Below are positions 8,635 to 17,785 of a DNA stretch of 33,932 nucleotides, piece by piece (position 1 is the stretch's first letter; each line of letters begins with the position of its first letter). The notes beneath the pieces were generated by a model. It was not told where the DNA came from, did no database searches, and saw only the letters and a program-made list of their open reading frames with translations. Source of the DNA: an uncultured Mitsuokella sp. (GTDB lineage: Bacteria > Bacillota > Negativicutes > Selenomonadales > Selenomonadaceae); contig CAMCRT010000020.1 in the NCBI GenBank assembly GCA_945877355.1, forward strand, positions 1 through 33,932, written 5' to 3'. A program made the position numbers and the translations under genes.

Positions 8635-9426
8635 TCACTTCCCAAAGACGCGACGCCGGAGCTTTTCAAAGAAGCCCTCTGTCTGAAATTCCATAAAAGG
8701 AACATCTTCTCCTAAAATGCGTCTTACAATGTTTCGATATGCCTGACCTGCAGACGATTTTTCCATCGTGATGCATGGCTCGCCCTTATTCGTACTGGTG
8801 ACAACCATTGTATCATCCGGTATCTGACCGATACAATCGATCGAAAGGATATCATTGATATCATCCATATCCAGCATATCACCACTTTCAACCATTTGTG
8901 GCCGGATTCGGTTGACAATAAGCTTTATGTTATCCTTGTCGGCACGTCCAAGCTCTCCGATGATTTTATCCGCATCCCGAACAGCTGAGATTTCAGGCAT
9001 AGTGACAACAATCGCTTCATCTGCTGCAGCAACAGCTGTCTTAAAGCCTTGCTCAATACCTGCAGGACAATCAATCAATATAAAATCGAATTCCTTGCGA
9101 AGATCATCGCAAAGCTTGACGAGCTGTTCCGGGTTTACCGCAGATTTATCCTTGACCTGGGACGTGGGCAAAAGATAGAGCGTCTCAAATTTCTTATGGC
9201 GCACAAGTGCTTTTTTGTAAGGGACCCGCCCCTCCGTGACATCAATCAAGTCATACATGATGCGATTTTCAAGTCCAAGCAGCAAGTCAAGATTCCGAAG
9301 GCCCGTATCCGTATCTACGAGAACAACATTTTTCCCCTGCATGGCAAGTCCAACGCCCAAATTTGCCGTCGTCGTGGTCTTTCCCACGCCTCCCTTGCCG
9401 GAGGTAATAACGATTACTTCACTCAT
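8635..9426 (-). CDS. minD: Septum site-determining ATPase MinD
   Basis: Membrane-associated ParA-family ATPase that recruits MinC to the poles and is regulated by MinE. The deviant Walker A motif GKGGVGKT is at residues 10-17, with the signature lysine K11; VLVDTDTGLRNLDLLLG is the switch I region and FDFILIDCPAG the Walker B region. The C-terminal end EKLRRRVFGK is the amphipathic membrane-targeting helix. The length of 263 residues is usual. An AGGA site lies 8 bases before the ATG. minC ends 10 bases upstream and minE begins 11 bases downstream, so all three are translated from one message. Confidence 0.96.
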   Translation of the reverse strand: MSEVIVITSGKGGVGKTTTTANLGVGLAMQGKNVVLVDTDTGLRNLDLLLGLENRIMYDLIDVTEGRVPYKKALVRHKKFETLYLLPTSQVKDKSAVNPEQLVKLCDDLRKEFDFILIDCPAGIEQGFKTAVAAADEAIVVTMPEISAVRDADKIIGELGRADKDNIKLIVNRIRPQMVESGDMLDMDDINDILSIDCIGQIPDDTMVVTSTNKGEPCITMEKSSAGQAYRNIVRRILGEDVPFMEFQTEGFFEKLRRRVFGK

Positions 9427-9436
9427 ATCTCAAATC

Positions 9437-10084
9437 CTACCTTTCTATCGGCTCTATAATGATACATCCATTTTTTATCGAAGCACGTTCCGCACGATTC
9501 GATTTCTCAATAGCATCTGGTGAGCGGGCAATAAGATTTGCAATACGAATCTGGGTCGGCATAAGATGGTCAGCAACAATAATCGCTGAGGTATCCCCCG
9601 TTGCGCCCGCATGGACCATCCCCCTGCAGGTTCCTCGAATATCAATGCTGCCTCCCGCTATGATTTGTGCTCCCGGATTCACATTTCCCACAATCAATAC
9701 AGAGCTCTCCGTCCGTATCTCCTGGCCTCCCCGGAGTGTTTTGTTGACAACAAGCATCTCCTGGACATCTTGCTTCGTGGATTTCTTTGGGATTTGCCTG
9801 CTCTCCTTCGCAGCAGCATTATGGATAAGCATTTCTGCCTCTTCTGGTGTTTTCGTACGACAGATCAAGCCATGCTCGTGAAAGAGTTTTTGCAGTTCCT
9901 CATTTTCCTCAGCAGAAAAAACATCCCTAGGCAAGAGAACAACGGTCCCACGAAGAAAAAAACCTGAACCAGATTTCAACTTCTCTTCGAGATTTTTCCG
10001 AACATTTACAAAGGTCGCCCCCTGCAGGAAATTTATATGAAGGACGCCCTTCCCGCTTTTGATTTTGACAACGTCATCTGCCAT
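9437..10084 (-). CDS. minC: Septum site-determining protein MinC (FtsZ inhibitor)
   Basis: Inhibitor of FtsZ assembly, targeted to the membrane by MinD. The N-terminal domain (about 1-100) is the FtsZ-interacting part. A charged linker follows (about 108-122). The C-terminal beta-helix domain carries TLRGGQEIRTESSVLIVG and GNVNPGAQIIAGGSIDIRG, the repeated turns that dimerise and bind MinD. The 215-residue length is normal. The gene begins 10 bases after the mrdA stop in the mre-min operon. The ATG is preceded by a modest GGAGATAGG site. Confidence 0.94.
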   Translation of the reverse strand: MADDVVKIKSGKGVLHINFLQGATFVNVRKNLEEKLKSGSGFFLRGTVVLLPRDVFSAEENEELQKLFHEHGLICRTKTPEEAEMLIHNAAAKESRQIPKKSTKQDVQEMLVVNKTLRGGQEIRTESSVLIVGNVNPGAQIIAGGSIDIRGTCRGMVHAGATGDTSAIIVADHLMPTQIRIANLIARSPDAIEKSNRAERASIKNGCIIIEPIER

Positions 10085-10094
10085 AATTCTTAAC

Positions 10095-11918
10095 CTATCT
10101 CCTCAATTTTTGGGCTTTTGATTCGTCTATGTTTTTTTGCGCATTCGGTGCATAGGCGCCAATTCCGAAAGCAGCCTCGAGAATCTTCCGTCCAATCGGC
10201 ACGGCAGATTGTGATCCAAATCCACCCTGTTCTACAATAACTGCCACAACAATATTTGGATATGTGAAAGGCCCATACGCCACGAACCAGCCATGATCTC
10301 GTCCTTGGGAATTTTCGGCTGTTCCGGTTTTTCCTGCAATATCCACACTGAATCCGCGGAAACTCGATGCAGCTGTACCTATCTTTGTAACCTGATGAAG
10401 TCCTTCTTGCACTCGTTGAATAACAGATTCTGGCACTTCCAGTTGGGAAAGGAGTTCCGGTTGTATGTCCTTTACTGTCTTACCATCTGATGTGACAATT
10501 TTTTTGACAACATGCGGTTTATACCGTTTGCCATCCGCTGCGATCTCCCCCATGACCATTGCCGCTTGCAACGGTGTGACAAGGTTAAAGCCCTGTCCAA
10601 TCGCAGCATCAAACGTCTCGGAAAGATACCATTCTCCATCTTCAAAGTTCTTCTGTTTATAGCGGCGATTTGCAACAAGGCCATCCGATTCGTATGGAAG
10701 GTCTATTCCGGTCTTTTCGCCAAGACCAAACATGCGGGCATACTTTTCAAGGCGATCGATTCCCAAGCGATTGCCCATTTCATAAAAATAAACATTATCG
10801 GAATGCGCCAAAGCCTGCGTGAAATCAATCCAACCGAGGGCCTCTCCTTCTGCATTTCCCTTCGGGATAATCCAATGTCTTCCTGTATCCAGAATTTTCT
10901 CAGTCGGAGAAACAACCCCTTCTGTCAGTGCCGCGGTTCCTGTTACGATTTTAAATGTTGAGCCTGGCGGATATTCGCCGGTTATAGCCTTGTTATCCAT
11001 CGGATGATAAGGATTGTTGTTTAGAAGATTCCAGTCCTTCGATGAGATTCCATGGGCAAACAGGTTTGGATTAAATGCTGGACGACTTACTAAAGCCAGT
11101 ATTTCTCCTGTTTGCGGATTCATGACAACGGCTGCTGCCGCATTTGCATGAATCTGCATCAGCTGTTCATCCACCGCTTTTTCTGCAGCTTCCTGCAATT
11201 TCTTGTCAATGGTCAGTACGAGATCGTTTCCTGGCACGGGCTCTTTTTGCCCCAGGATTTGAACAGGTCTGCCACCCACATCAACTTCCACCTGTTCACC
11301 GCCGTTTTCCCCGCGCAATTCCTGGTCATAAACCTTCTCCAGACCAAATTTTCCTATGATATCCCCGGACTTGTATCCTTCCTCCTTCTTTTTTTCCAAT
11401 TCAGCTTCATTGATTTCACTGACATATCCAAAGGTATGTGCTCCCATTTGATTGAGGATATAGTTTCGGATTGGTTGCACCTCGATCACAACACCAGGAT
11501 AAGATTCCTTTTGCTCCTCGATAATCGAAACGATGTCCGGTGTAACATCTGATTTGATGTGGATTGGATCAAAACCTGAATGGGCTGCTATCTTTTTTTC
11601 GATATCTTCCTTTGGAACTTTCAGCAAGTCGGATAGGCGTTGGATGACCTCTGGCTTGATTGGCTCCGTTAGTGGCAGCAAGGAAACAGCAAATCCCGGT
11701 CGATTTGTAACGAGGAGCTCCCCGTTTCGATCAAAGAATGTCCCCCGTGGAGCCATCGTTGGGATAATCCGAATGCGATTGCCATCAGCAAGACGCGAAT
11801 AATATACACCGTCATAAATCTGTAGATAGCAGGCACGCCCCAGAAGAATCACGATGACGAGAATGAATAGGATACCTAATGTTCGTATTCTCCCATTAAA
11901 TTCTTCAATTTCGTCCAA
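10095..11918 (-). CDS. mrdA: Penicillin-binding protein 2 (class B transpeptidase of the elongasome)
   Basis: Crosslinks peptidoglycan during side-wall growth, in complex with RodA and MreC. One N-terminal membrane anchor (about 13-33) is followed by the class B dimerisation domain. The transpeptidase domain has the three catalytic motifs: S320-T-F-K323, S373-D-N375 and K530-T-G532. The length of 607 residues is typical. The start is a TTG at 11918, 8 bases after AGGAG; no other start fits the anchor. A hairpin (11945-11968) lies in the 56-base gap after mreD and may damp expression. The mreBCD neighbourhood argues for PBP2 rather than the division enzyme PBP3. Confidence 0.94.
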   Translation of the reverse strand: MDEIEEFNGRIRTLGILFILVIVILLGRACYLQIYDGVYYSRLADGNRIRIIPTMAPRGTFFDRNGELLVTNRPGFAVSLLPLTEPIKPEVIQRLSDLLKVPKEDIEKKIAAHSGFDPIHIKSDVTPDIVSIIEEQKESYPGVVIEVQPIRNYILNQMGAHTFGYVSEINEAELEKKKEEGYKSGDIIGKFGLEKVYDQELRGENGGEQVEVDVGGRPVQILGQKEPVPGNDLVLTIDKKLQEAAEKAVDEQLMQIHANAAAAVVMNPQTGEILALVSRPAFNPNLFAHGISSKDWNLLNNNPYHPMDNKAITGEYPPGSTFKIVTGTAALTEGVVSPTEKILDTGRHWIIPKGNAEGEALGWIDFTQALAHSDNVYFYEMGNRLGIDRLEKYARMFGLGEKTGIDLPYESDGLVANRRYKQKNFEDGEWYLSETFDAAIGQGFNLVTPLQAAMVMGEIAADGKRYKPHVVKKIVTSDGKTVKDIQPELLSQLEVPESVIQRVQEGLHQVTKIGTAASSFRGFSVDIAGKTGTAENSQGRDHGWFVAYGPFTYPNIVVAVIVEQGGFGSQSAVPIGRKILEAAFGIGAYAPNAQKNIDESKAQKLRR

Positions 11919-11944
11919 AATTACCTCTCCTATGTTGAAAGGAA

Positions 11945-11968
11945 AGGCACCCCTTCTGAAAGGTGCCT
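11945..11968 (-). terminator. Possible attenuating hairpin between mreD and mrdA
   Basis: Seven perfect pairs (11945-11951 with 11962-11968) extend by a few G-U pairs across the loop. The following tract on the minus strand is TTCCTTTC, pyrimidine-rich but not a clean U-run. It may be a weak internal terminator or an mRNA-stability element. Confidence 0.45.
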
Positions 11969-11974
11969 ATGCAT

Positions 11975-12466
11975 TCACTTCTTAGAAACAATACGACGAT
12001 CAAAACAACGCGTGGTATAATGAACCGGATACGAAAATACGAGCTGGAACACGAGCATAGCAATCAAAACATGCAAGTGCATCAATGGATGAAACGTATA
12101 ACCTAGGAGCGCCATGAAGATCGACATCACAACATAGTTCATTGCAGTCACGACTACAGATGCAATAACGGGCAAGAAAGCGCGGTCTTCAAACACATTT
12201 CCAGAAAATCTCCCGATCACATAACCGACCAGCAGATTGAAAAACGCATGGATGCCGAAAAAACCACCTGAGCCTAAGTCTTCCAGCAAGCCGAAGGAAA
12301 ACCCTGCCAATGCTCCTACCCGCTTTCCACGCAAAAGGCCCACAGACGTCGTGTACAAGAGCATCAAGTCTGCAGAAACGCCATAAATGGAAAAAAGTGG
12401 AAGAAGAGCCGTCTGAATCGCATAAACAAGCAACGTAAGCAGGGAAATCCACCCCAACGTCTTCAT
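11975..12466 (-). CDS. mreD: Rod shape-determining membrane protein MreD
   Basis: Integral membrane component of the elongasome that links MreC and MreB to the wall-synthesis enzymes. The 163 residues are almost all hydrophobic, with about five membrane segments and the family stretch GFSFGLLEDLGSGGFFGIHA in the middle. Its ATG lies 2 bases past the mreC stop, so the two are translationally coupled. Sequence conservation is low in MreD, so the assignment rests on length, topology and position in mreB-mreC-mreD order. Confidence 0.92.
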   Translation of the reverse strand: MKTLGWISLLTLLVYAIQTALLPLFSIYGVSADLMLLYTTSVGLLRGKRVGALAGFSFGLLEDLGSGGFFGIHAFFNLLVGYVIGRFSGNVFEDRAFLPVIASVVVTAMNYVVMSIFMALLGYTFHPLMHLHVLIAMLVFQLVFSYPVHYTTRCFDRRIVSKK

Positions 12467-12468
12467 GC

Positions 12469-13401
12469 TCAGCCCCCCGACGAAGGAGGAGCCACCTTCG
12501 TTTCCGTTCCCGGAGTCTGCACCGGCGGTGTCAATGGCTGTGGCGGTGCCTCCCGAGATGCAACGATGACCATGACATCCTCCAATTTCTGAAAATCAAC
12601 GGCTGGCTCCAAAAGGGCTATCTTTAAAAGCCCCCCCGGATCGTTCTGTAGAGAAGATACAATCCCAACCACAAGCCCTTTGGGGTAGACCCCGCCGAAG
12701 CCTGATGTGACGACGACATCCCCTTCCTGAACATCGCCGGTCTTCGGTATATTGACCATTTTCGGCATGGTCGGGTTGTCCATATCCCCTTCTACAATGC
12801 CCGTCATGCGAGACTCGGCACGTTGGACAATCGTTCCTACAGAGCTCCTCGGATCCAATATAAGCTGCACCTTTGAAGAAACAGGCCCGGCTTCCACAAT
12901 ATGGCCGACCAACCCTTTTTCTGTAACGACGACCATATTCTCCTGCACACCGTCTTTTGTACCTCTGTTGATTACGACCGTGCTTGACCAAGTGGCCGAA
13001 TCACGTCCAATAATACGAGCTGCCAGAAAATCAAATTGACGTGCCGTCTGTTTATAGCCCAGCAATGCACGCAATCTTTGATTCTCCGCATAATATTCAT
13101 TTGCTTCAGCATTCATTGTGCGCAACTCATCGACTTCATTCCGAAGCATCTGATTCTGCTCATGCACAGTCATAATGTCCCAGACACTATTCTTTACAAA
13201 TAGGACCTGATTTGCTGACCAAGACAAAACTCCCTGAAATGGCATCAATACTGTCGAAATCGTTTTTGACAACAGAGGGGATTGAAAATTCCCACGTGCG
13301 GCAGCAAAAACAATTCCGACCAAGCCAACGAGCACAAGACAGAGGATCCATTTCGTTTTATTCGACGTATTTTCTGTTTCTTTTCGAACTCTTCTACTCA
13401 T
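12469..13401 (-). CDS. mreC: Rod shape-determining protein MreC
   Basis: Scaffold of the elongasome, facing the periplasm. A short basic cytoplasmic tail, one transmembrane helix (about 18-36) and a coiled coil (about 75-115, [20 protein letters not shown]) precede the paired beta-barrel domain, which contains [20 protein letters not shown]. The last 35 residues are Pro/Thr-rich and probably disordered. The ATG overlaps the mreB stop (ATGA, 4 bases), which indicates translational coupling. The length of 310 residues is typical. Confidence 0.95.
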   Translation of the reverse strand: MSRRVRKETENTSNKTKWILCLVLVGLVGIVFAAARGNFQSPLLSKTISTVLMPFQGVLSWSANQVLFVKNSVWDIMTVHEQNQMLRNEVDELRTMNAEANEYYAENQRLRALLGYKQTARQFDFLAARIIGRDSATWSSTVVINRGTKDGVQENMVVVTEKGLVGHIVEAGPVSSKVQLILDPRSSVGTIVQRAESRMTGIVEGDMDNPTMPKMVNIPKTGDVQEGDVVVTSGFGGVYPKGLVVGIVSSLQNDPGGLLKIALLEPAVDFQKLEDVMVIVASREAPPQPLTPPVQTPGTETKVAPPSSGG

Positions 13402-14438
13402 TGCCGTAATTTTTTAGATGTCATGACCACGCGCTGCAGCAGCTCGATATTTTCGAGGGACTTGCCCGTCCCCTCTCCCACACAGGAAAGAGCATCTTCC
13501 GACACAAGGACAGGCATTCCCGTTTCCTTTGATAGCAGACGATCGAGATTCGTCAGAAGCGCTCCTCCACCAGTCATCATGATGCCATGATCCATGACAT
13601 CCGCTGCTAGCTCTGGCGGCGTTTTTTCCAGCGTGCCCTTGACTGCATCGATAATCTTATAGATCGGTTCATCAAGAGCTTCCCGGATTTCCTTTGCCTG
13701 AATCGTCAATGTCTTCGGCAAGCCGCTGACAAGGTCGCGTCCCCGAATTTCCATGGATTTATCCGCATCGGGCGTCACGATGGCTGTGCCAACGTTAATT
13801 TTGATTTCTTCTGCTGTACGCTCACCAATCATAAGATTGTAGATACGCTTGATATACTGCACGATCGCAGAATCCATCTCATCACCACCGATACGAATCG
13901 AACGGCTCGTGACGATGCCTCCCAAGGAAATCACAGCGATTTCCGTCGTGCCTCCGCCGATATCAACCACCATGCTGCCCGTAGCTTCCTCCACAGGAAG
14001 GCCAGCCCCTATTGCTGCTGCCATAGGCTCTTCGATAAGATAGGCCTCCCTGGCACCTGCCTGCTGCGCTGCATCGATGACGGCTCTTTTCTCCACCTCT
14101 GTCACGCCAGAAGGAACTCCTACGACAACACGGGGACGCACGAAGGATTTCGTATTCATTGCTTTGCGTATAAAGTATTTGAGCATCGCTTGCGTGACAT
14201 CAAAATCCGCGATTACGCCATCCTTCATCGGACGAATGGCGATGATATTGCCAGGGGTACGACCAATCATCCGCTTGGCCTCTTCTCCGACAGCCAGGAC
14301 ATCTCCCGTATCGCTCTTTATTGCCACAACAGACGGCTCGCGAAGCACAATACCTCTTCCCTTTACATGAACAAGCGTATTTGCTGTCCCAAGGTCTATC
14401 CCCATATCGTGCGACAAACCGCCAAAAAGACTCCACAT
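13398..14438 (-). CDS. mreB: Rod shape-determining actin homologue MreB
   Basis: Actin-like ATPase that forms membrane-bound filaments and directs side-wall synthesis. The phosphate 1 motif is [19 protein letters not shown], phosphate 2 is [18 protein letters not shown], and the adenosine motif is [17 protein letters not shown]. The length of 346 residues is standard. The N-terminal MWSLFGG is hydrophobic and may help membrane binding. AAGGGAG lies 12 bases before the ATG, a rather long gap. A promoter candidate sits at 14488-14515, so the mre-min operon may start here independently of radC. Confidence 0.96.
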   Translation of the reverse strand: MWSLFGGLSHDMGIDLGTANTLVHVKGRGIVLREPSVVAIKSDTGDVLAVGEEAKRMIGRTPGNIIAIRPMKDGVIADFDVTQAMLKYFIRKAMNTKSFVRPRVVVGVPSGVTEVEKRAVIDAAQQAGAREAYLIEEPMAAAIGAGLPVEEATGSMVVDIGGGTTEIAVISLGGIVTSRSIRIGGDEMDSAIVQYIKRIYNLMIGERTAEEIKINVGTAIVTPDADKSMEIRGRDLVSGLPKTLTIQAKEIREALDEPIYKIIDAVKGTLEKTPPELAADVMDHGIMMTGGGALLTNLDRLLSKETGMPVLVSEDALSCVGEGTGKSLENIELLQRVVMTSKKLRQ

Positions 14439-14487
14439 AGTATTAAAAAACTCCCTTCAGAATAAATCGCATAATGCATTGCCATCT

Positions 14488-14515
14488 ATTGTAGCATATT
14501 TCGAATACTTTGTAA
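14488..14515 (-). promoter_or_regulatory. Candidate promoter of the mreB operon
   Basis: On the minus strand, an extended -10 TGCTACAAT (hexamer at 14488-14493) lies 16 bases from TTACAA (14510-14515). The -10 is good and the -35 weak. It sits in the radC-mreB gap, about 50 bases before mreB. Confidence 0.5.
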
Positions 14516-14556
14516 TGAAAAATCTGAGAGGATATCAAGTTTCTTTCTTTTTCCAG

Positions 14557-15252
14557 TCAGGCAAAAGCAACATAGCCTTGTTCCTTCATGCTTACAAACC
14601 GTCCCTCGCCTATGATGATATGGTCAAGCACGGGAATATCAAGTATCTTTCCTGCCTTTTGCAAACGCTGTGTCACCGCAATATCCTCCCTGCTGGGAGA
14701 AGGATCCCCGCTGGGATGATTATGGGAAAGGATAATTGCAGCAGCAGAAGAATGAATTGCCTCCAAAAAAACTTCACGGGGATGTACGACGGAGGCAGAA
14801 AGACTCCCTGTGGAAACATTTCGCATCCCGGTAATATGATTTTTCGTATTCAGCAAGAGAATCACGAAATGCTCTTTTCGCTCAAATTCCAAACGCGGCA
14901 TAAGATATGCAGCCGCATCCTCGGGGCCGTGCACAACGGTAGCCTTGGCTGTCGATTCAATGTGAAGACGCCTCCCCAGCTCGACTGCCGCAAGAATCGT
15001 TACTGCCTTAGTCAGGCCAAGCCCCGGAATATCCGTCATCTCTTCAGGCATCATGTGCATGAGGTCCTGAAGCCCCCGTTCCCTGAACTTTGCCAAAACA
15101 TCCGCCGCGACGTGCAATACCGACTTGTTCTGCATGCCTGTACGCAACAAAATTGCAAGAAGCTCTGCATTGCTAAGTGCTGACGCCCCATATCGGATAA
15201 ATTTTTCACGTGGGCGTTCTTCTTCGGGAAGATCACGTACCATGACTGCCAT
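14557..15252 (-). CDS. radC: RadC/UPF0758 family JAB-domain protein
   Basis: Member of the RadC family, which has an N-terminal helix-hairpin-helix (IPGLGLTKA) and a C-terminal JAB1/MPN metalloprotease-like domain. The metal-binding motif HNHPSGDPSPSRED is intact, with the upstream glutamate in EVFLEAIHSS. Despite the name, a role in DNA repair is not established for the family; it lies next to mreB in many Firmicutes. I start it at the ATG at 15252 (231 aa), 9 bases after GGAGG; the GTG at 15258 is only 3 bases from it. DUF4321 lies 33 bases upstream. Confidence 0.93.
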   Translation of the reverse strand: MAVMVRDLPEEERPREKFIRYGASALSNAELLAILLRTGMQNKSVLHVAADVLAKFRERGLQDLMHMMPEEMTDIPGLGLTKAVTILAAVELGRRLHIESTAKATVVHGPEDAAAYLMPRLEFERKEHFVILLLNTKNHITGMRNVSTGSLSASVVHPREVFLEAIHSSAAAIILSHNHPSGDPSPSREDIAVTQRLQKAGKILDIPVLDHIIIGEGRFVSMKEQGYVAFA

Positions 15253-15285
15253 GACCACATTCCTCCTTCTACAAAGGGCACGGGA

Positions 15286-15558
15286 TTAGTATTTGCGCGC
15301 CAAAAGCAATGCCACAATGATTCCGACCGCGCTCATAATATTCGGCAGAAACGAAAAGGAAAACACAAATTTCAGGATAAACAAATTGACCGAAATTGAA
15401 GAAGTCTCAAAAATCGGCTGCGAGGCAACAAGATACGGAGCTATTCCCGAAAACGCTTCCACATAGCTCAGAGCCTGCCCGAGCAGCCCACCGATTACAG
15501 CTCCCACCACTGCCCAAAATACATGCATCCCTACGCTTCGGCCACCAAATTTTGCCAA
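15286..15558 (-). CDS. DUF4321 small membrane protein
   Basis: A 90-residue protein with a glycine-rich first membrane helix (about 12-32, VVGAVIGGLLGQAL) and a second at about 64-86. It matches the DUF4321 family, which I know as a frequent gene beside radC-mreB in Firmicutes; its function is unknown. The start is a TTG at 15558, 8 bases after a GGGGG site; an internal ATG (15528) is less well supported. Position at the head of the shape operon suggests an envelope role, by context only. The 90 bases between it and the permease terminator hold no gene. Confidence 0.75.
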   Translation of the reverse strand: MAKFGGRSVGMHVFWAVVGAVIGGLLGQALSYVEAFSGIAPYLVASQPIFETSSISVNLFILKFVFSFSFLPNIMSAVGIIVALLLARKY

Positions 15559-15648
15559 AGACTTCGCCCCCTTTTAATATATGTTGCGGGATTTTTGTCT
15601 TACTATTCGTTGTATTCGTTTTAAACTCGAAAAAACCTGCATACAAAA

Positions 15649-15678
15649 GAGAAAGAGTTGCCGCAACAACTCTTTCTC
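15649..15678 (-). terminator. Terminator of the permease gene
   Basis: A perfect 12-bp inverted repeat (15649-15660 with 15667-15678), 6-base loop, followed on the minus strand by TTTTG. It lies 12 bases past the permease stop. Confidence 0.8.
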
Positions 15679-15690
15679 ATCAAAAATTAC

Positions 15691-16968
15691 TCACAGGAGA
15701 TACCGCATATACACATACACAGTTGAAATCAAAATAGTAAGGAGCATGATCCCGAATCCAACCTTCAGGTAGCTCAAAAAGGTTATCTTGACGCCCCGCT
15801 CCGCTGCCATAGCTGCCACAATCAGATTTGCCGATGCTCCAACGAGTGTGCCATTACCGCCAAGGCATGCCCCCAGCGCTAAGCTCCACCATACCGGTTC
15901 TAGATTTGATACGCCCATCGCTCCCATATTCTGGATAAGCGGAATCATCGTGGCAACGAAGGGAATATTATCCAGCACAGAAGATACGATGGCAGAAAGC
16001 CACAAAATAAGCATTGACGTTAAGACAACATCACCCTCGGTCAAGGATACAGCCTTTTCAGCGAGATCTGCAATCACGCCTGTTTCAATGAGCCCACCGA
16101 CGGCGATAAAGAGGCCGATGAAGAAAAATATCGTAGACCACTCCACCTTATGGAGTGCTGCCTCAACCAGATGTGCACTTCCCCCCGCCAGAAGGAGAAT
16201 CAAAAAACCACCTGTCAATGCGATAAGAGAGGATTCAATATGTGTAATGGAATGTGTAAAGAAGCCAAGAATCGTCAAGGCAAGAACGAAAAGGCACCGA
16301 TATAAGAGCTTCATGTCCTTCAAAGCGTCCTTTTCATTCATGGCCATGATTTCGCGTTGAAGCTCCGGCTTTGTTACCAGTGCCTTGCGATAGATGACAT
16401 TCATGATGAATAGCACGACAGCAAGATTTAGAAACGCGATAGGTGCCAGATTCAAAATAAACGCGACAAAATCAAGTTCCTGTACTGCCATGCCAATCAT
16501 GATATTAGGTGGATCACCGATCAGCGTCGCAGTCCCTCCGATGTTGGATGCGATGATTTGTGTCAATAGGAACGGCACAACCTTCAGGTGCAGCTTCATC
16601 GTAATAGAGAACGTCACAGGGACCATCAGAAGAACCGTCGTAACATTATCAAGCAACGCAGAAAACAGGGCCGTTATCAGGCCAAGATATATAAGAAGCT
16701 TTCTTGGCTCCGCCTTTGCAAGCTTTGCTGCCTTGATAGCCACATAGTCAAAAAGCCCCGTCTGGCTTGTGACGGCAACAAGTATCATCATACCGACAAG
16801 GAGCCCAAGTGTGTTGAAATCCACGTGATGCAGGGCTGTTTCCTGATCCAAAATGCCGATGAGCATCATGAGAATTGCCCCGAGCATTGCCGCAACAGTA
16901 CGATGTATTTTCTCGGACACGATCACAACGTACATCAAGACAAAAATGATGCCAGCTAAAGTTTCCAT
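15691..16968 (-). CDS. ArsB/NhaD-type ion permease
   Basis: Inner-membrane permease of the ion transporter superfamily (ArsB, NhaD, SLC13 group), 425 residues with about 11-12 membrane segments. The paired re-entrant motifs are visible: SALLDNVTTVLLMVPVT in the first half with ASNIGGTATLIGDPPNIM after it, and SSVLDNIPFVATMIPL with GGNGTLVGASANL in the second half. I start it at the ATG at 16968, 7 bases after AGGAGG; the reading frame stays open upstream to 17091 but that part has no start signal. No arsenic genes lie nearby, so arsenite export is not supported. A sodium/proton or organic-anion substrate is equally possible. Confidence 0.85.
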   Translation of the reverse strand: METLAGIIFVLMYVVIVSEKIHRTVAAMLGAILMMLIGILDQETALHHVDFNTLGLLVGMMILVAVTSQTGLFDYVAIKAAKLAKAEPRKLLIYLGLITALFSALLDNVTTVLLMVPVTFSITMKLHLKVVPFLLTQIIASNIGGTATLIGDPPNIMIGMAVQELDFVAFILNLAPIAFLNLAVVLFIMNVIYRKALVTKPELQREIMAMNEKDALKDMKLLYRCLFVLALTILGFFTHSITHIESSLIALTGGFLILLLAGGSAHLVEAALHKVEWSTIFFFIGLFIAVGGLIETGVIADLAEKAVSLTEGDVVLTSMLILWLSAIVSSVLDNIPFVATMIPLIQNMGAMGVSNLEPVWWSLALGACLGGNGTLVGASANLIVAAMAAERGVKITFLSYLKVGFGIMLLTILISTVYVYMRYLL

Positions 16969-17044
16969 AAAAAGCCTCCTTTTGTAGATGCGCACGACCG
17001 GCGCAAGCAGAATCAGCAAGCATGCGCAGAATATTCGCATACTT

Positions 17045-17084
17045 ATAAAACAATAGACGGAGCCTGTGGTGAACAGACTCCGCC
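17045..17084 (-). terminator. Terminator of the tRNA unit
   Basis: CGGAG and CTGT arms (17058-17067) pair with ACAG and CTCCG (17073-17082) with one mismatch and a 5-base loop. It is followed on the minus strand by TATTGTTTTAT. It lies downstream of the tRNA-Arg gene and ahead of the permease. Confidence 0.65.
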
Positions 17085-17146
17085 TAAACAAACCATATTC
17101 AATTTAATGAGGATAAACGCGTAAAATCGCGGCCTATACGCTTAAA

Positions 17147-17223
<77 letters not shown>

Positions 17224-17228
17224 GAAAA

Positions 17229-17305
17229 TGGTCGGGATGACAGGATTCGAACCTGCGACATCCTGCTCCCAAAGCAGGCGCGCTACCAAACTGCGCTACA
17301 TCCCG
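17229..17305 (-). tRNA. tRNA-Pro (anticodon TGG)
   Basis: A 77-base cloverleaf with encoded CCA. The acceptor stem CGGGATG/CATCCCG is perfect, the anticodon loop is TTTGGGA (anticodon TGG), and the T-loop is TTCGAAT. It is the first gene of a two-tRNA transcript. Confidence 0.97.
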
Positions 17306-17321
17306 GCAATCGATGGACATA

Positions 17322-17350
17322 AGTATATCGATTCCTTTCGGGATTGTCAA
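17322..17350 (-). promoter_or_regulatory. Promoter of the tRNA-Pro/tRNA-Arg unit
   Basis: On the minus strand, TTGACA (17345-17350) and TATACT (17322-17327) are 17 bases apart, 16 bases ahead of the mature tRNA-Pro 5' end. This near-consensus promoter fits strong stable-RNA expression. Confidence 0.9.
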
Positions 17351-17431
17351 TCATTTTTATCCCCAATTGGTATCTTTCGGGTACGAATGCCAATCATAAT
17401 TTATGAAAAACAATTGGCGCACAAGGCTTCA

Positions 17432-17785
17432 TTACAAATCCTCATGTACCTCGCTGAAATAAATAACCGTGACCGTATCTTCCATGAGAATCCTGCGCTT
17501 GTATATGCGCTCAAAGTCTGCGATCAATTCCTCCCGGGAATTGATCTCTGGATTTTGGTGCCCAAGATCTCCGCTTGTCAAAGTTCCCATGGTCTTTACA
17601 CGCACTTTGTCAAGAAATGCCGTGTAAAGCTTGTGCTTCGGCTCACCCAAGACGCCAGTCGTAATCCATACGATGGAGTTCTCCGGGAACTGCCCGCTGA
17701 CATCACCAAGGCGCACGGTACAGTTTTTTGTGCGCTCCATCAGCATCTTTTTATGCTTTGCCGCCTGAAAATTCAACGCCATCAT
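17432..17785 (-). CDS. Small ASCH-like (PUA-fold) protein, putative RNA-binding
   Basis: A 117-residue soluble protein. The N-terminal part has CTVRLGDVSGQFPENSIVWI, which resembles the start of ASCH/PUA-like domains (a short beta-rich fold often tied to RNA), and the C-terminal end TVTVIYFSEV recurs in small Firmicutes proteins of this sort. That family reading is from memory and moderate only. The start may be the ATG at 17785 or the next codon; AGGGG lies about 12 bases upstream. A candidate promoter (CATAAT at 17820-17825, TTCCAA at 17843-17848, 17-base gap) would make it a single-gene unit. Confidence 0.6.
   Translation of the reverse strand: MMALNFQAAKHKKMLMERTKNCTVRLGDVSGQFPENSIVWITTGVLGEPKHKLYTAFLDKVRVKTMGTLTSGDLGHQNPEINSREELIADFERIYKRRILMEDTVTVIYFSEVHEDL

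Noticed and set aside
16969-17091. N-terminal extension of the permease reading frame
   Set aside because: AGGAGG sits 7 bases before the ATG at 16968, and the extension reaches into the tRNA terminator.
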